A stretch of 45,873 nt of DNA from Oscillospiraceae bacterium (GTDB lineage Bacteria > Bacillota > Clostridia > Oscillospirales > CAG-272): positions 19,932-65,804 of the forward strand of contig SVTF01000010.1 in the NCBI GenBank assembly GCA_015063905.1. The letters are read 5' to 3'. Below the pieces are notes generated by a model. It saw only the letters and a program-made list of their open reading frames with translations, was not told the DNA's origin and made no database searches. The position numbers were made by a program, and so were the translations under genes. This document shows positions 1 to 9,869 of this stretch, in pieces (the first letter of the stretch is position 1; each line of letters opens with the position of its first letter).

Positions 1-39
1 ATTTAACTAATTTAATTATATTATTATTGACAAATAATG

Positions 40-81
40 TTGAACACATATGTAGATAATTGAACACAAATGTGTTATAAT
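40..81 (+). promoter_or_regulatory. Extended -10 promoter with a repeated operator-like motif
   Basis: TATAAT at 76-81 is preceded by TGT, giving an extended -10 (TGTTATAAT); no good -35 lies at the right distance. The motif TTGAACACA occurs at 40-48 and 60-68, exactly 20 bp apart. The second copy is part of an inverted repeat, AACACA-AA-TGTGTT (63-76), that overlaps the -10. The arrangement looks like a repressor site; the regulator is unknown. Confidence 0.5.
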
Positions 82-114
82 TTGGATATATAATTACAAG
101 GAGAACAATAGGAA

Positions 115-519
115 ATGAGTAATAAAATAGTAAGCAAAAGTATTGCCGCTGTTATCGTAATATCCATATTTGTTTTAGCGCTATCATCTTGCATTTTTGA
201 GGATAATAAAATTGCAGGGATAAAAAATTCTTACTTTGAAGATTATAGTACAGAAGCCACTATAGGAGAAGCTTTGGAAGGCTTTTGCGAAGATACAGAG
301 TGGGAGATATTTACAGAAGGAAATAAAGAGTATGTTAAGTTCTCCGGAGAAGGTATGCTTTGGGGATACGGAAACCGCGCATCTCTTATTATTGTAGTTT
401 TTGAAATAGAGAGAGATTGGTTCTGGGTTAATAGTATGTCTGTTAATGGCAAAGAATTGAATGATGTTGAAATTTCAAACACATTATATGAAATTTTCAC
501 AAGATATGACGAGAAATAG
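115..519 (+). CDS. Small lipoprotein of unknown function
   Basis: This 134-residue protein is not recognised as a named family. It begins with a hydrophobic signal segment (about residues 8-25) ending in the lipobox LSSC with Cys26, so it is probably lipid-anchored on the outer face of the membrane. The remaining ~108 residues are acidic and aromatic-rich with a WFWVNS segment, and could form a small folded domain. AAGGAG at 98-103 lies 11 nt before the ATG. It has its own extended -10 promoter and a strong hairpin terminator at 563-601, so it appears to be a single-gene unit. The sequence supports surface location but no function. Confidence 0.8.
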   Translation: MSNKIVSKSIAAVIVISIFVLALSSCIFEDNKIAGIKNSYFEDYSTEATIGEALEGFCEDTEWEIFTEGNKEYVKFSGEGMLWGYGNRASLIIVVFEIERDWFWVNSMSVNGKELNDVEISNTLYEIFTRYDEK

Positions 520-562
520 AAAGGATAAAATCGCACTAGCAAGTGATTTTGTAATACTTTTA

Positions 563-601
563 TAGAAAAAGCGGTAGACTTATTGTCTACCGCTTTTTCT
601 A
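563..601. terminator. Bidirectional hairpin terminator
   Basis: A perfect 17-bp stem (563-579 with 585-601) has a 5-nt loop; its arms start with A-rich and end with T-rich sequence, so it can terminate transcription in either direction. It closes the lipoprotein gene. Confidence 0.85.
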
Positions 602-660
602 CTAAGCATAACGTTGAATTTATAACCTCTAACCCCAAACGTTGAAAGGTTTTGAAAGGA

Positions 661-721
661 GAGGGGGAGTGCAGAGGGGGAGAGGAAAACCTTTTTCCAA
701 AGTTTCCCTCTCCCCCTCTGC
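661..721. repeat. GC-rich inverted repeat downstream of groEL
   Basis: A perfect 15-bp inverted repeat (671-685 with 707-721) encloses an A/T-rich loop containing AAAACC and a T run. A partial direct copy of the G-rich arm (GAGGGGGAG) lies just before it at 661-669. It starts 17 bp past the groEL stop and could end the groESL transcript, although it lacks a clean U tract on the minus strand. It has the look of a dispersed palindromic repeat seen in gut Clostridia genomes (from memory, unchecked). Confidence 0.5.
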
Positions 722-737
722 AGTGCATCCTATCCTA

Positions 738-2673
<1,936 letters not shown>

Positions 2674-2774
2674 TTTTCAAACTCCTCCTTGATTTGTTTA
2701 TGAGTAAATGATGATAAATATTAGTATTGACCTTCATTATTAGCTCTTTTAAAGCACTGAAAGCATTCCATACT

Positions 2775-2803
2775 ATTATATATAAATATTCAATAAAAAT
2801 CAA
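2775..2803 (-). promoter_or_regulatory. groESL sigma-A promoter
   Basis: On the minus strand, TTGATT (2798-2803) and TATAAT (2775-2780) are separated by exactly 17 bp. The leader to groES is about 95 nt. It contains an imperfect palindrome at 2742-2758 that does not match CIRCE (TTAGCACTC-N9-GAGTGCTAA). Confidence 0.75.
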
Positions 2804-2955
2804 GTGGTTTGTGGGAAATTTTTAACTTTTTTTGATGATTGAACGGATATTTGGCGCGTTTGGGTGCTAAAGCGTTACTCTTGTCCATATATTTTAGTGA
2901 GTATGCATTTATTTGCAGAGTAGACGAAAGGCTTACATATAATTGGGATAAAAAC

Positions 2956-4299
2956 ATGCTTGAGTGGTTGAATGATAACGTGATAAGCGCTTTGGCTCCC
3001 ATCATGCTTTTGGCAACGGGTGTCTTTTTTTGTTTTATTTTGCGCTTTTTTTTCATAAGACATCCGATAAAAATGATAAGGTCGATGATTAAAAGGGAAC
3101 ATAAGGGGGGGATATCTCCGTTTCGCGCGGTTACGTTGGCGCTTGCGGGCACGCTGGGAGTTGGCAATATCGCCGGCGTGGCGTCATCTATCGCCATCGG
3201 TGGATACGGCTCGGTCTTATGGATGTGGGTGAGCGCTCTTGTAGCTATGGTGCTGAAATATGCCGAGATCGTGTTGGCGATCTTACATCGCAGGGTTGAC
3301 CGCAAGAGCGGGGAATATCATGGCGGAGCGTCTTATTACATAGAGGATCATTTTGCGTCGCGCGGAAAAAAGGCAAGGGGGAGAGCGCTTGGCGGTATTT
3401 TTGCCATTTTGTGCGTTGTGAATTCTATTTCTATGGGATGTATGATACAGTCCAATGCCGTGTCTACGTCGTTTGAGGGCGTATTTGACGTAAAGGCTTG
3501 GATAGTTGGCGCAATCATAGCTCTGCTTTGTATCACGGTAATAACGGGAAACGCAGAATGGGTAAGCGGATTTTGCGAAAAAACTGTACCGATCATGACG
3601 GTAGTGTACATTCTTTTGTCGGTTGCGGTCATCGCGGCAAGATGGGAGGCTATCCCTTCGGTGTTTGCGGCGATCTTTGACAACGCGTTTGACCTGCCGA
3701 GCGCGGCGGGCGGCGTTGCGGGCTTTATAATATCGCGTCAGCTCAAGGCGGGTACTATGCGTGGATTGATGTCCAACGAGGCGGGATGCGGAACAGCTCC
3801 CACTGCGCATGCAGCCGCCAACACTTCAAGCGCGGCAAAACAGGGCTTTTGGGGAATATTTGAGGTGTTTGTGGACACTGTGCTTTTGTGTACTTTGACC
3901 GCTATCGTCATAATTTTGGCGGGCGGCGACGCTTTGCGGTATGCGGACAATCCAATGATGATGGCGATAAAGTCCTATTCCTTGGTGCTTGGTAGCTGGA
4001 GCGAGTATTTTATGTGTATCGCGGTGGTGCTTTTCGCCTTTGCGACGATAGTTTGTTGGGCGCATTACGGCAAGGAGAGCTTACACTATATTTCAAAGAA
4101 AAAGTGGTTGTCCGCTATTTATATCGTCTTATTTACCGTGTTCGTATTTGTCGGCGCAGTCGCGGCTCCCGCTTATTCCTGGCTTTTTGCCGATATTTCC
4201 ATTGGATTGATGACTATAATCAATCTCCCCGTATTAGTTGCCATGAGAAAAGAGATAAAAAGGGAAACGGAAGGCTTCTTTGCTCGTAAAAACGACTAA
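2956..4299 (+). CDS. AGCS-family sodium:amino acid (alanine/glycine) symporter
   Basis: Integral membrane carrier that imports small neutral amino acids, typically alanine or glycine, with Na+ (AlsT/DagA family). The sequence shows about ten hydrophobic segments, the family-typical N-terminus (MLEWLNDNVISALAPIMLLATG), the RAVTLALAGTLGVGNIAGVA segment, and MSNEAGCGTAPTAHAAA (around residue 270), all hallmarks of AGCS carriers. I chose ATG 2956 (447 aa) because it matches usual family starts; a longer TTG-initiated frame from 2839 adds 39 atypical residues. The ribosome binding site is poor, and a TATAAT lies at 2937-2942, so the mRNA leader may be very short. It ends in a hairpin shared with the convergent XRE gene. 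Confidence 0.92.
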   Translation: MLEWLNDNVISALAPIMLLATGVFFCFILRFFFIRHPIKMIRSMIKREHKGGISPFRAVTLALAGTLGVGNIAGVASSIAIGGYGSVLWMWVSALVAMVLKYAEIVLAILHRRVDRKSGEYHGGASYYIEDHFASRGKKARGRALGGIFAILCVVNSISMGCMIQSNAVSTSFEGVFDVKAWIVGAIIALLCITVITGNAEWVSGFCEKTVPIMTVVYILLSVAVIAARWEAIPSVFAAIFDNAFDLPSAAGGVAGFIISRQLKAGTMRGLMSNEAGCGTAPTAHAAANTSSAAKQGFWGIFEVFVDTVLLCTLTAIVIILAGGDALRYADNPMMMAIKSYSLVLGSWSEYFMCIAVVLFAFATIVCWAHYGKESLHYISKKKWLSAIYIVLFTVFVFVGAVAAPAYSWLFADISIGLMTIINLPVLVAMRKEIKRETEGFFARKND

Positions 4300-4331
4300 A
4301 ACAAGCAGCTCGATTAGGAGCTGCTTGTTTT
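4298..4331. terminator. Bidirectional terminator between symporter and XRE gene
   Basis: A perfect 14-bp stem (4298-4311 with 4318-4331), loop GATTAG, with A-run and T-run flanks. It overlaps the stop codons of both convergent genes. Confidence 0.88.
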
Positions 4332-4578
4332 ATTCTTGGTCAATGAAAAGCGATTCCATAGCTACACCGAGTATTTTCGCAATAACGTAGATCTCTTTAT
4401 CAGTGGCAGCCCGAAGCTGACCTTCGAGCTTGGAATAGCTTGTTGGATTGATGTCGCAGCCCAAGACCTGCATTTTCGCGATGAAGTCCTTTTGTTTAAT
4501 TCCTTGCTCTTTTCTCATTTTCTCAACGTTGCGTCCAACGATATTGCTGTTTCCATAGGTCTTTTTTCTTGTTTTCAT
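4330..4578 (-). CDS. XRE-family HTH transcriptional regulator
   Basis: Small DNA-binding protein of about 82 residues consisting essentially of one Cro/C1-type helix-turn-helix (roughly residues 12-78: VGRNVEKMRKEQGIKQKDFIAKM ... NPTSYSKLEGQLRAATDKEIYVIAKIL). The start at ATG 4578 (MKTRKK) is set by AAGGAT 9 nt upstream; an ATG two codons earlier is also possible. It is divergent from the SHOCT membrane gene at 4709. The shared intergenic region holds three copies of AATTCY-N5-RGAATT, one over its own -10 and two over the divergent promoter, which suggests it represses both itself and the neighbour. Target assignment is inference from position. Confidence 0.88.
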   Translation of the reverse strand: MKTRKKTYGNSNIVGRNVEKMRKEQGIKQKDFIAKMQVLGCDINPTSYSKLEGQLRAATDKEIYVIAKILGVAMESLFIDQE

Positions 4579-4594
4579 AAGCATAAGATCCTTA

Positions 4595-4682
4595 ATATAA
4601 TTCTTTTTTAGAATTATATCTCCAAAAGCACTTGACAAAATTCCAAAATGGAATTATAATTAAAATAATTCCGATTTGGAAT
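4595..4682. promoter_or_regulatory. Divergent promoter with three XRE-type operators
   Basis: Three inverted repeats of form AATTCY-N5-RGAATT lie at 4599-4615, 4639-4655 and 4667-4683 (the last with one mismatch). The rightward promoter is consensus: TTGACA (4632-4637), 17 bp, TATAAT (4655-4660), and operator 2 fills its spacer. Operator 3 covers its start site. Operator 1, extended to a 10-bp perfect repeat (4595-4604 with 4610-4619), overlaps a leftward TATAAT (4613-4618) for the XRE gene. Confidence 0.75.
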
Positions 4683-4708
4683 AATATTTTGTCTTTAGGA
4701 GTATGAAA

Positions 4709-5566
4709 ATGTCTAACGTAAACGAAAGAGAGATATTAGGTGCGTACAAAAATCTATTTATGTGGCTATTGATAATATCGCTTTTGATCAATACTATTAC
4801 GCTGTTTGTTCCAATTTTTCACCAAAGCTTTAGCCTTGGCGGGCACGTTTTGGCGGCAGAATCCGAAATGGGCATAAAATATTTGGGAATGGACTTTACC
4901 AATGATGTGGCTGACAGATATGAAAGCGCTTACGGGAATTACTATGATGAGTATTACCAGAGTAATAGTCGCCCTATACGAACGCAGAAACAGTCTTTCA
5001 AAGATTTGTGGGACGTTGACAGTGAGTTCCTTGACAACACGGGGAAGGATACGTTTGTGTGGAAGTTGATCATAAGGATTATTATCTTTCTTATGATGAT
5101 AGGCATATTTTGTAGCTTTTTAGTTATAGTTCAAAAAAACCAATTTGCAATAAAATTCGATACCCCGGTTTTAAAGATAAAAACATTTAAAGAGTATCTC
5201 GGATTTAATTTTTGGCTTAATACCATTTACACAGTATTAAGCATTGGCTTGTGTTGGATATTGATTAACGATTGGGAGCTTGAGGGAGTAATGACGCTTA
5301 CCTTTATCCCTTGGATATTCCAGCTTGCCGCGTATATTGCTTGCCGTATGCTGTCAAAACATCAAAGCCGCGCGCTTAAGGGAGAAGTGGAGCCGATAAA
5401 GCTATCCTTTGCCTCATTTACTCGCGCCGCGGGCACGTCGGGAGCCGCTACAAAGGGAAATACAGAGGACGACAAGGTCGAGCTGCTTATCAAGTACAAG
5501 GAACTTTTAGACAACGGCGTTATCAGCGAAGAAGAATACAACGCAAAGAAAAAAGAATTGCTGTGA
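4709..5566 (+). CDS. SHOCT-domain membrane protein, XRE-regulated
   Basis: Protein of about 285 residues, not a named family. It shows four hydrophobic segments (near residues 15-36, 121-144, 168-188 and 195-212), an acidic/Tyr-rich loop (YESAYGNYYDEYYQ), and a C-terminal SHOCT motif (VELLIKYKELLDNGVISEEEYNAKKKELL). SHOCT is a short module common at the C-termini of small membrane proteins, with an assumed oligomerisation or binding role. ATG 4709 is preferred over ATG 4703 because AGGAG (4697-4701) is only 1 nt from the latter but 7 nt from 4709. It leads a two-gene unit with 5584-6309 and is probably repressed by the divergent XRE protein. Function unknown. Confidence 0.85.
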   Translation: MSNVNEREILGAYKNLFMWLLIISLLINTITLFVPIFHQSFSLGGHVLAAESEMGIKYLGMDFTNDVADRYESAYGNYYDEYYQSNSRPIRTQKQSFKDLWDVDSEFLDNTGKDTFVWKLIIRIIIFLMMIGIFCSFLVIVQKNQFAIKFDTPVLKIKTFKEYLGFNFWLNTIYTVLSIGLCWILINDWELEGVMTLTFIPWIFQLAAYIACRMLSKHQSRALKGEVEPIKLSFASFTRAAGTSGAATKGNTEDDKVELLIKYKELLDNGVISEEEYNAKKKELL

Positions 5567-5583
5567 AAGCGAGGGGAAATTAA

Positions 5584-6309
5584 ATGGCTAAGAAAATAGA
5601 ATTAAACGAAGAAAATGCGCGAAAATATGCGCCTATAATAACCGCTAAATGTGTAATTTTAAGCATTATTTCATTTGTCTTTTTGTTGGTTCCGATCATG
5701 GGAGAAAGCATCTTTGGTATGATCTTCGGCATTCTTGAGGGTAATTCGATAGACGTACATTTTATCATATGCCTGATATACGGTGCTTTAATAGTTTGGA
5801 ACATCATTTCATCGTGGAGAAAGGTCATTCTGTTTAAAGATAAGACAAGCATCAATACGGATAGTACGGCTGAGATACTTCAAAGTCCGTTTGTAAAGAT
5901 GATGGTTAATGACATCAAGGGCAATATTATGCTGTTTTTGCACTTGATTTTTTATATGTATTTGTTATTTTCTAACATGGATTCAATAGAATTCTCGGAA
6001 TTTTTGCAGTATATGATCGTTTTCTTTGTATACTACATTGTGGCAGTTACTTTTATGCTGAAGCTTGGAAAAGTTACAAGATCGCTAAATGAGTTGTCAA
6101 TATCCGCAAATATGAGGATATTGAACAGTACCGAGTCGGAAAAGATGGGTGTTGACGTCAACAAGGTGTCAAAGGAGACACCTAAGGCTTCGATGAAGGA
6201 AGAAAAAGCCAACGTTGACGCACTTCTCAAATACAAAAAGCTTTACGACAGCGGCGCGATAACCGAAGAGGAGTACAATGCCAAAAAGCAAGAGCTTTTA
6301 AATAAATAA
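5584..6309 (+). CDS. Second SHOCT-domain membrane protein
   Basis: 241 residues with four predicted membrane segments (roughly residues 17-41, 57-79, 109-131 and 139-160). A charged linker follows, then a C-terminal SHOCT motif (VDALLKYKKLYDSGAITEEEYNAKKQELLNK) nearly identical in pattern to the preceding gene. It starts 17 bp after that gene with GAGGGG upstream, so the two are co-transcribed and may form a hetero-oligomer. It ends at a strong terminator (6335-6363). No enzymatic motif is visible; a stress-responsive membrane role is only a guess. Confidence 0.85.
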   Translation: MAKKIELNEENARKYAPIITAKCVILSIISFVFLLVPIMGESIFGMIFGILEGNSIDVHFIICLIYGALIVWNIISSWRKVILFKDKTSINTDSTAEILQSPFVKMMVNDIKGNIMLFLHLIFYMYLLFSNMDSIEFSEFLQYMIVFFVYYIVAVTFMLKLGKVTRSLNELSISANMRILNSTESEKMGVDVNKVSKETPKASMKEEKANVDALLKYKKLYDSGAITEEEYNAKKQELLNK

Positions 6310-6334
6310 ATGTGTGTAAATGACACGTGGCGCA

Positions 6335-6363
6335 AAACAGCCCCCGTTTATCGGGGGCTGTTT
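6335..6363 (+). terminator. Terminator of the SHOCT gene pair
   Basis: A 12-bp perfect stem (AAACAGCCCCCG at 6335-6346 with its complement at 6352-6363), loop TTTAT. The U tract is short. Confidence 0.8.
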
Positions 6364-6492
6364 GAGATTATCTGAAAACACATTTGCGTTTTGCGTTATC
6401 AGATGCGCCGACTGATCTTATCGACACACAATCGACAAATCGGTGTAGAACAATATGTAAAATCTGTGAAAATGAAGTAAAAATAAAAAATG

Positions 6493-6521
6493 TTGACAAT
6501 GTTATTGGCAAGTGATATAAT
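6493..6521 (+). promoter_or_regulatory. Promoter of the leucine-rich-repeat lipoprotein
   Basis: TTGACA (6493-6498), 17 bp, TATAAT (6516-6521). The predicted leader runs about 70 nt to AGGAGG (6586-6591) and ATG 6600. Confidence 0.8.
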
Positions 6522-6599
6522 TATATTGGTATATGGTATGTTAATAGTTTTTTGTTTGCACTTATTTATTGAGATTTTTCAATACAGGAGGGTCTGAAA

Positions 6600-9280
6600 A
6601 TGAAAAAGACGCTATTGGTAATATTGGCGATCTTGATGTCTGCGATGCTGTGCTTTACGGCATGTGACGACAGTAGCTCCAGAAAAAATCGTCTAAAAAA
6701 GACAAGGATGATGAAACTACGTCCGAGGAGACCACTGACGACGAATACGTAAGTGGCGATGAGACTGAAACCGATACTCGCGACGGACACGAAAGCGACG
6801 ATGAGACGGAAACGGATACTCGCGACGAAAACGAAAGTGGCGATGAGACGGAAACCGATACTCGCGACGGACACGAAAGCGACGATGAGACTGAAACCGA
6901 TACTCGCGACGAAAACGAAAGTGGCGATGAGACTGAAACCGATACTCACGATGACTCCGAGACCGCAAGCGAGACGGAAACTGACAGCGAGACTGTGATC
7001 GAGGTCGAACGGGTTGAATTCTTTGAGGATAGCATAGAAATGTATCGCTATCAGCCCGATTTCTACCTTTCCGTATACGTTTCGCCGTACGAAGCTACGG
7101 ATAGAACTGTTACGTGGACTTCGTCTGACGAGAGCATAGCAACCGTCAACGATCAGGGTGTCGTAGATGCGAAGAGCTTGGGAACGGTTACTATCACCGC
7201 TACCGCGAACAACGGCATTTGCGCAAGCTGCACCCTTACGATAAAGGCGGGAGAGCTTCAATACGAGATGACGTATGACAGCAGCTTCTATTACGTTTCT
7301 GGCTATACGGGCTATGAGCCGCACGTTGAGATACCTAATCTTTACGACGGACTTCGCGTTATAAAGATCGCTCCGTACGCGTTTTTAAATCACTCTCACC
7401 TTGAAAGCATCATTATCCCCAACTCTGTAGAGGAGATAGGAGTAGAGGCGTTTAAGGGATGCACCTCGCTTGAGAGCATAGTATTGAACGAGGGCGTTGA
7501 GGTTATCGGCTCGTACGCCTTTGCGGGATGCACGTCCTTGAAGACCGTCACCTTGAATGAAGGACTGACGACCATATATAATAACGCATTCGACGGATGT
7601 ACCGCTCTTGAGGGTATTTCATTCCCCAACTCCTTGACGCATATCGGAAACATGGCGTTCAGACACGCCGACTCGCTGGAATACGTGAATTTTTCGAATA
7701 ATCTTTCCGAGATAGGTAACGCTACCTTCCAATACTGTGTCAATTTGAAGGAGATACAGTTGCCCTCCAATATTACGAGCATTGGAAACTCCGCGTTCAG
7801 CTTTTGCAGCGGTCTTAAGACCTTAAAGATATTTGGTGACGTACAGTCATTTGGCAACTCCGCGTTCTATGAGTGCCGTTCTATTGAGGAGATATACTAC
7901 AATTCTTCTGTTGACAGCTATCTTGGAGATAGCGCTAATAACTATATTTTCTACAACGCAGGTGTCGACGGGCAAGGAATTACGCTTACAGTCAGCGCAA
8001 GAGGCATTATTCCCGACGGACTTTTTGATCCTCACGCGGAGAATCTGCCAAAGCTCACAAAGATAGTGGTTGAGGATGGCGCGACAAGTGTAAACTACTT
8101 TACAAATAGAAATTATTTGCCTTACCTTACAGAAATCAGTCTTACCGATTCCGTGACCGAGATATCCCCCGGAATATTCAATAATTCTCTTTGGTGGGAA
8201 AATTGCGACGTCGGTTCGGTATATATAAATGACGTGTTCTATGGTTACAAGTGTTATTGCAACGAGGTGACCCCAAGCAACGCGATTGAGGAAAACTTGG
8301 TTGAATCAACGTGCGCCAAGGAGGGAACCTACGATAGCGTTATTTACTGTGTGATCTGTAACGTCGAGTTGTCAAGGGAACAAATGACCTTGCCGCTGAG
8401 TGTATTCCATGATTATGACAATAACAACAAGTGCCTGAATTGCGGATTGTCTTACTATGAGTCTTCGAGTGCGGTATCGTTGACGCTTACCGACGACGGC
8501 AGCGCTTACAAGGTGACAGGGTGTAGAAAAGACGCGGGTCACGTCGTTATTCCCTCGTCGTACAATGGTATTCCCGTAACCACTGTTGCATCATATGCCT
8601 TTAAGCAAAAATCCGGAATTTACAGTATAGCATTTCCCGACAGCATTAAGGTTATCGAAGATAGCGCAGCTTATGAATGTTACGATCTTGAAGCTGTCAG
8701 GTTTAGCAATGGACTTGAGAGGATCGGTTCACTCGCGTTTTGGAAATGCTCGCTTAAGGAAGTGGTGATTCCCGATAGTGTTACTACCGTAGGCAATGAG
8801 GTATTTGCTCATTGTTACGATCTTAAACGAGTTGTGATAGGTAACGGTATCAAGCACCTTGGTAACTCTATGTTCGTCGCCTGCCTAGGACTTACTGACG
8901 TAGTTTTGAGTGAGAATCTGGAAAGCTTTGGCTCGGCTGTGTTTCTTTCATGTGACTCATTGACGAACATTGAATTGCCCGATAGCTTGACGGACCTTGG
9001 CAAAAGAACCTTCTCCTCCTGCTCGAATCTTGAAAGTATAGTAATACCGAACGGTGTGACACTCATTGCAACCGAAACGTTCGATAATTGCGACAGTCTT
9101 AAGAGCGTTACGATACCGATCAGTGTGACGACCATAGAATCAAATGCGTTCAGCATCTGCGAGGCATTGGAGACGGTTAATTATGCCGGTGATCAAGCCC
9201 AATGGGATAATATAAGCATTGGCGTTGGAAACAGCGCGATTGAAGAAGCAACCTTTAATTACAATTGTGTTTTAAAGTAA
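6600..9280 (+). CDS. BspA-type leucine-rich-repeat surface lipoprotein (reading frame interrupted)
   Basis: Reconstructed, this is an ~893-residue surface lipoprotein. The part from ATG 6600 has a good AGGAGG, a signal peptide and a lipobox (FTAC, Cys22), but that frame stops at 6752. After AGA at 6681-6683 the body continues in the -1 frame, consistent with loss of one A from the A6 run 6683-6688. The body frame is open from there to 9280. It contains an acidic Thr/Glu/Asp linker of 14-residue repeats, a Big2-like Ig domain (about residues 135-215), and two blocks of LRR_5 repeats (IPNSVEEIGVEAFKGCTSLESI pattern) separated by a CxxC-rich segment. Such repeats are typical of adhesins and surface binding proteins. 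Whether the shift is an assembly error, mutation, phase variation or programmed slippage (A-AAA-AAT) cannot be decided here. Confidence 0.85.
6758..6967 (+). repeat. 42-bp tandem repeats in the lipoprotein linker
   Basis: Five tandem 42-bp units begin at 6758, 6800, 6842, 6884 and 6926. Each encodes DETETDTRD followed alternately by GHESD and ENESG, so the higher-order period is 84 bp; the fifth unit is degenerate. Similarity at the DNA level implies recent duplication. Confidence 0.9.
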
Positions 9281-9293
9281 AATCAAGAAAATG

Positions 9294-9324
9294 GGGCAAC
9301 CGCAAAGACGGTTGCCCTTTTTTT
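9294..9324. terminator. Terminator between LRR lipoprotein and coat-like genes
   Basis: A 9-bp stem (GGGCAACCG, 9294-9302, with 9309-9317) is followed by seven T. Its T run overlaps the stop codon of the convergent coat-like gene. Confidence 0.88.
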
Positions 9325-9568
9325 ACTGATTCGCGTATTTCTGCTTGACCTTGTTGATCTCGTTTTGCTGTGCCTGCTCGGCGGGATACCAGCCCTTAGC
9401 GCTCATCTTGGCGTAGATCTGATTCTGCAGGGCTAACGCGTCGTTAAAGCTTTGGGAAAATGCCTGGTGGACTGCGGGAGTGGAAGATTCGATAGCTCCG
9501 TGCATCATAAGGTCACATTCGCCCTTGACGGCGTTTAGAATATTGGTCATTATTTCCTTATCGTTCAT
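9323..9568 (-). CDS. CotF-like spore coat protein (small)
   Basis: About 81 residues, resembling the C-terminal half of the coat-F family: MNDKEIMTNILNAVKGECDLMMHGAIESSTPAVHQAFSQSFNDALALQNQIYAKMSAKGWY. The pattern of two helices ending in a GWYPxxxA segment is characteristic. I place the start at ATG 9568 because AGAGGTGA precedes it by 7 nt; a GTG three codons upstream is the alternative. It is co-transcribed with the 59-residue gene at 9590-9769. Expression would be expected in the mother cell, but no sporulation sigma promoter was identified. Assignment rests on pattern recognition rather than an alignment. Confidence 0.75.
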   Translation of the reverse strand: MNDKEIMTNILNAVKGECDLMMHGAIESSTPAVHQAFSQSFNDALALQNQIYAKMSAKGWYPAEQAQQNEINKVKQKYANQ

Positions 9569-9589
9569 TTGCTTCACCTCTCATATTTT

Positions 9590-9769
9590 TCAGCTGTTCA
9601 ACAGTCCGTAAAAACGGTTAAAGCACGCGTTGTGCTTTTGAGCTAATTCTGTGACGAAATTTTTGAGGTCGGCGTCCTGGAGCTTGGAGGAAAAATCGGT
9701 GCAGGCAGCCTTCATTTGAGCCTCGTGGCCAAGCGTGTCCTCGATATAGAGCAATTCTTTGGGTGACAT
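9590..9769 (-). CDS. Small spore-coat-associated protein (59 aa)
   Basis: This short frame encodes MSPKELLYIEDTLGHEAQM... and ends ...FNRFYGLLNS. The sequence is helix-rich, like the small proteins that accompany CotF-like proteins in Clostridia, where a HEAQM-type segment is usual. GGAAGG lies 8 nt before the ATG, and the stop is 21 bp before the start of the next gene, which supports real expression and an operon. It probably pairs with the downstream coat-F-like protein, as if the two halves of a CotF domain were encoded separately. No enzymatic motif is seen. Confidence 0.75.
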   Translation of the reverse strand: MSPKELLYIEDTLGHEAQMKAACTDFSSKLQDADLKNFVTELAQKHNACFNRFYGLLNS

Positions 9770-9869
9770 ATTTATACCTTCCTTTCTTTTGTGTCAATTT
9801 GATTATTGAACAAAAAGGGAACAAAATATTCATAGGGCGGGTCTTGGCACTTGAAGTTTTAACAAACGC

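Noticed and set aside
2742-2758. Palindrome upstream of groES as a CIRCE element
   Set aside because: Arms and spacing do not match TTAGCACTC-N9-GAGTGCTAA, and the half-site orientation is wrong.
6758-6967. Tandem 42-bp repeats as a CRISPR array
   Set aside because: Units abut without unique spacers and are coding; no cas genes are present.
6566-7324. Long minus-strand frame (252 codons) with hydrophobic repeats opposite the LRR lipoprotein gene
   Set aside because: It is the antisense shadow of the 42-bp acidic repeats, with no binding site or promoter of its own.
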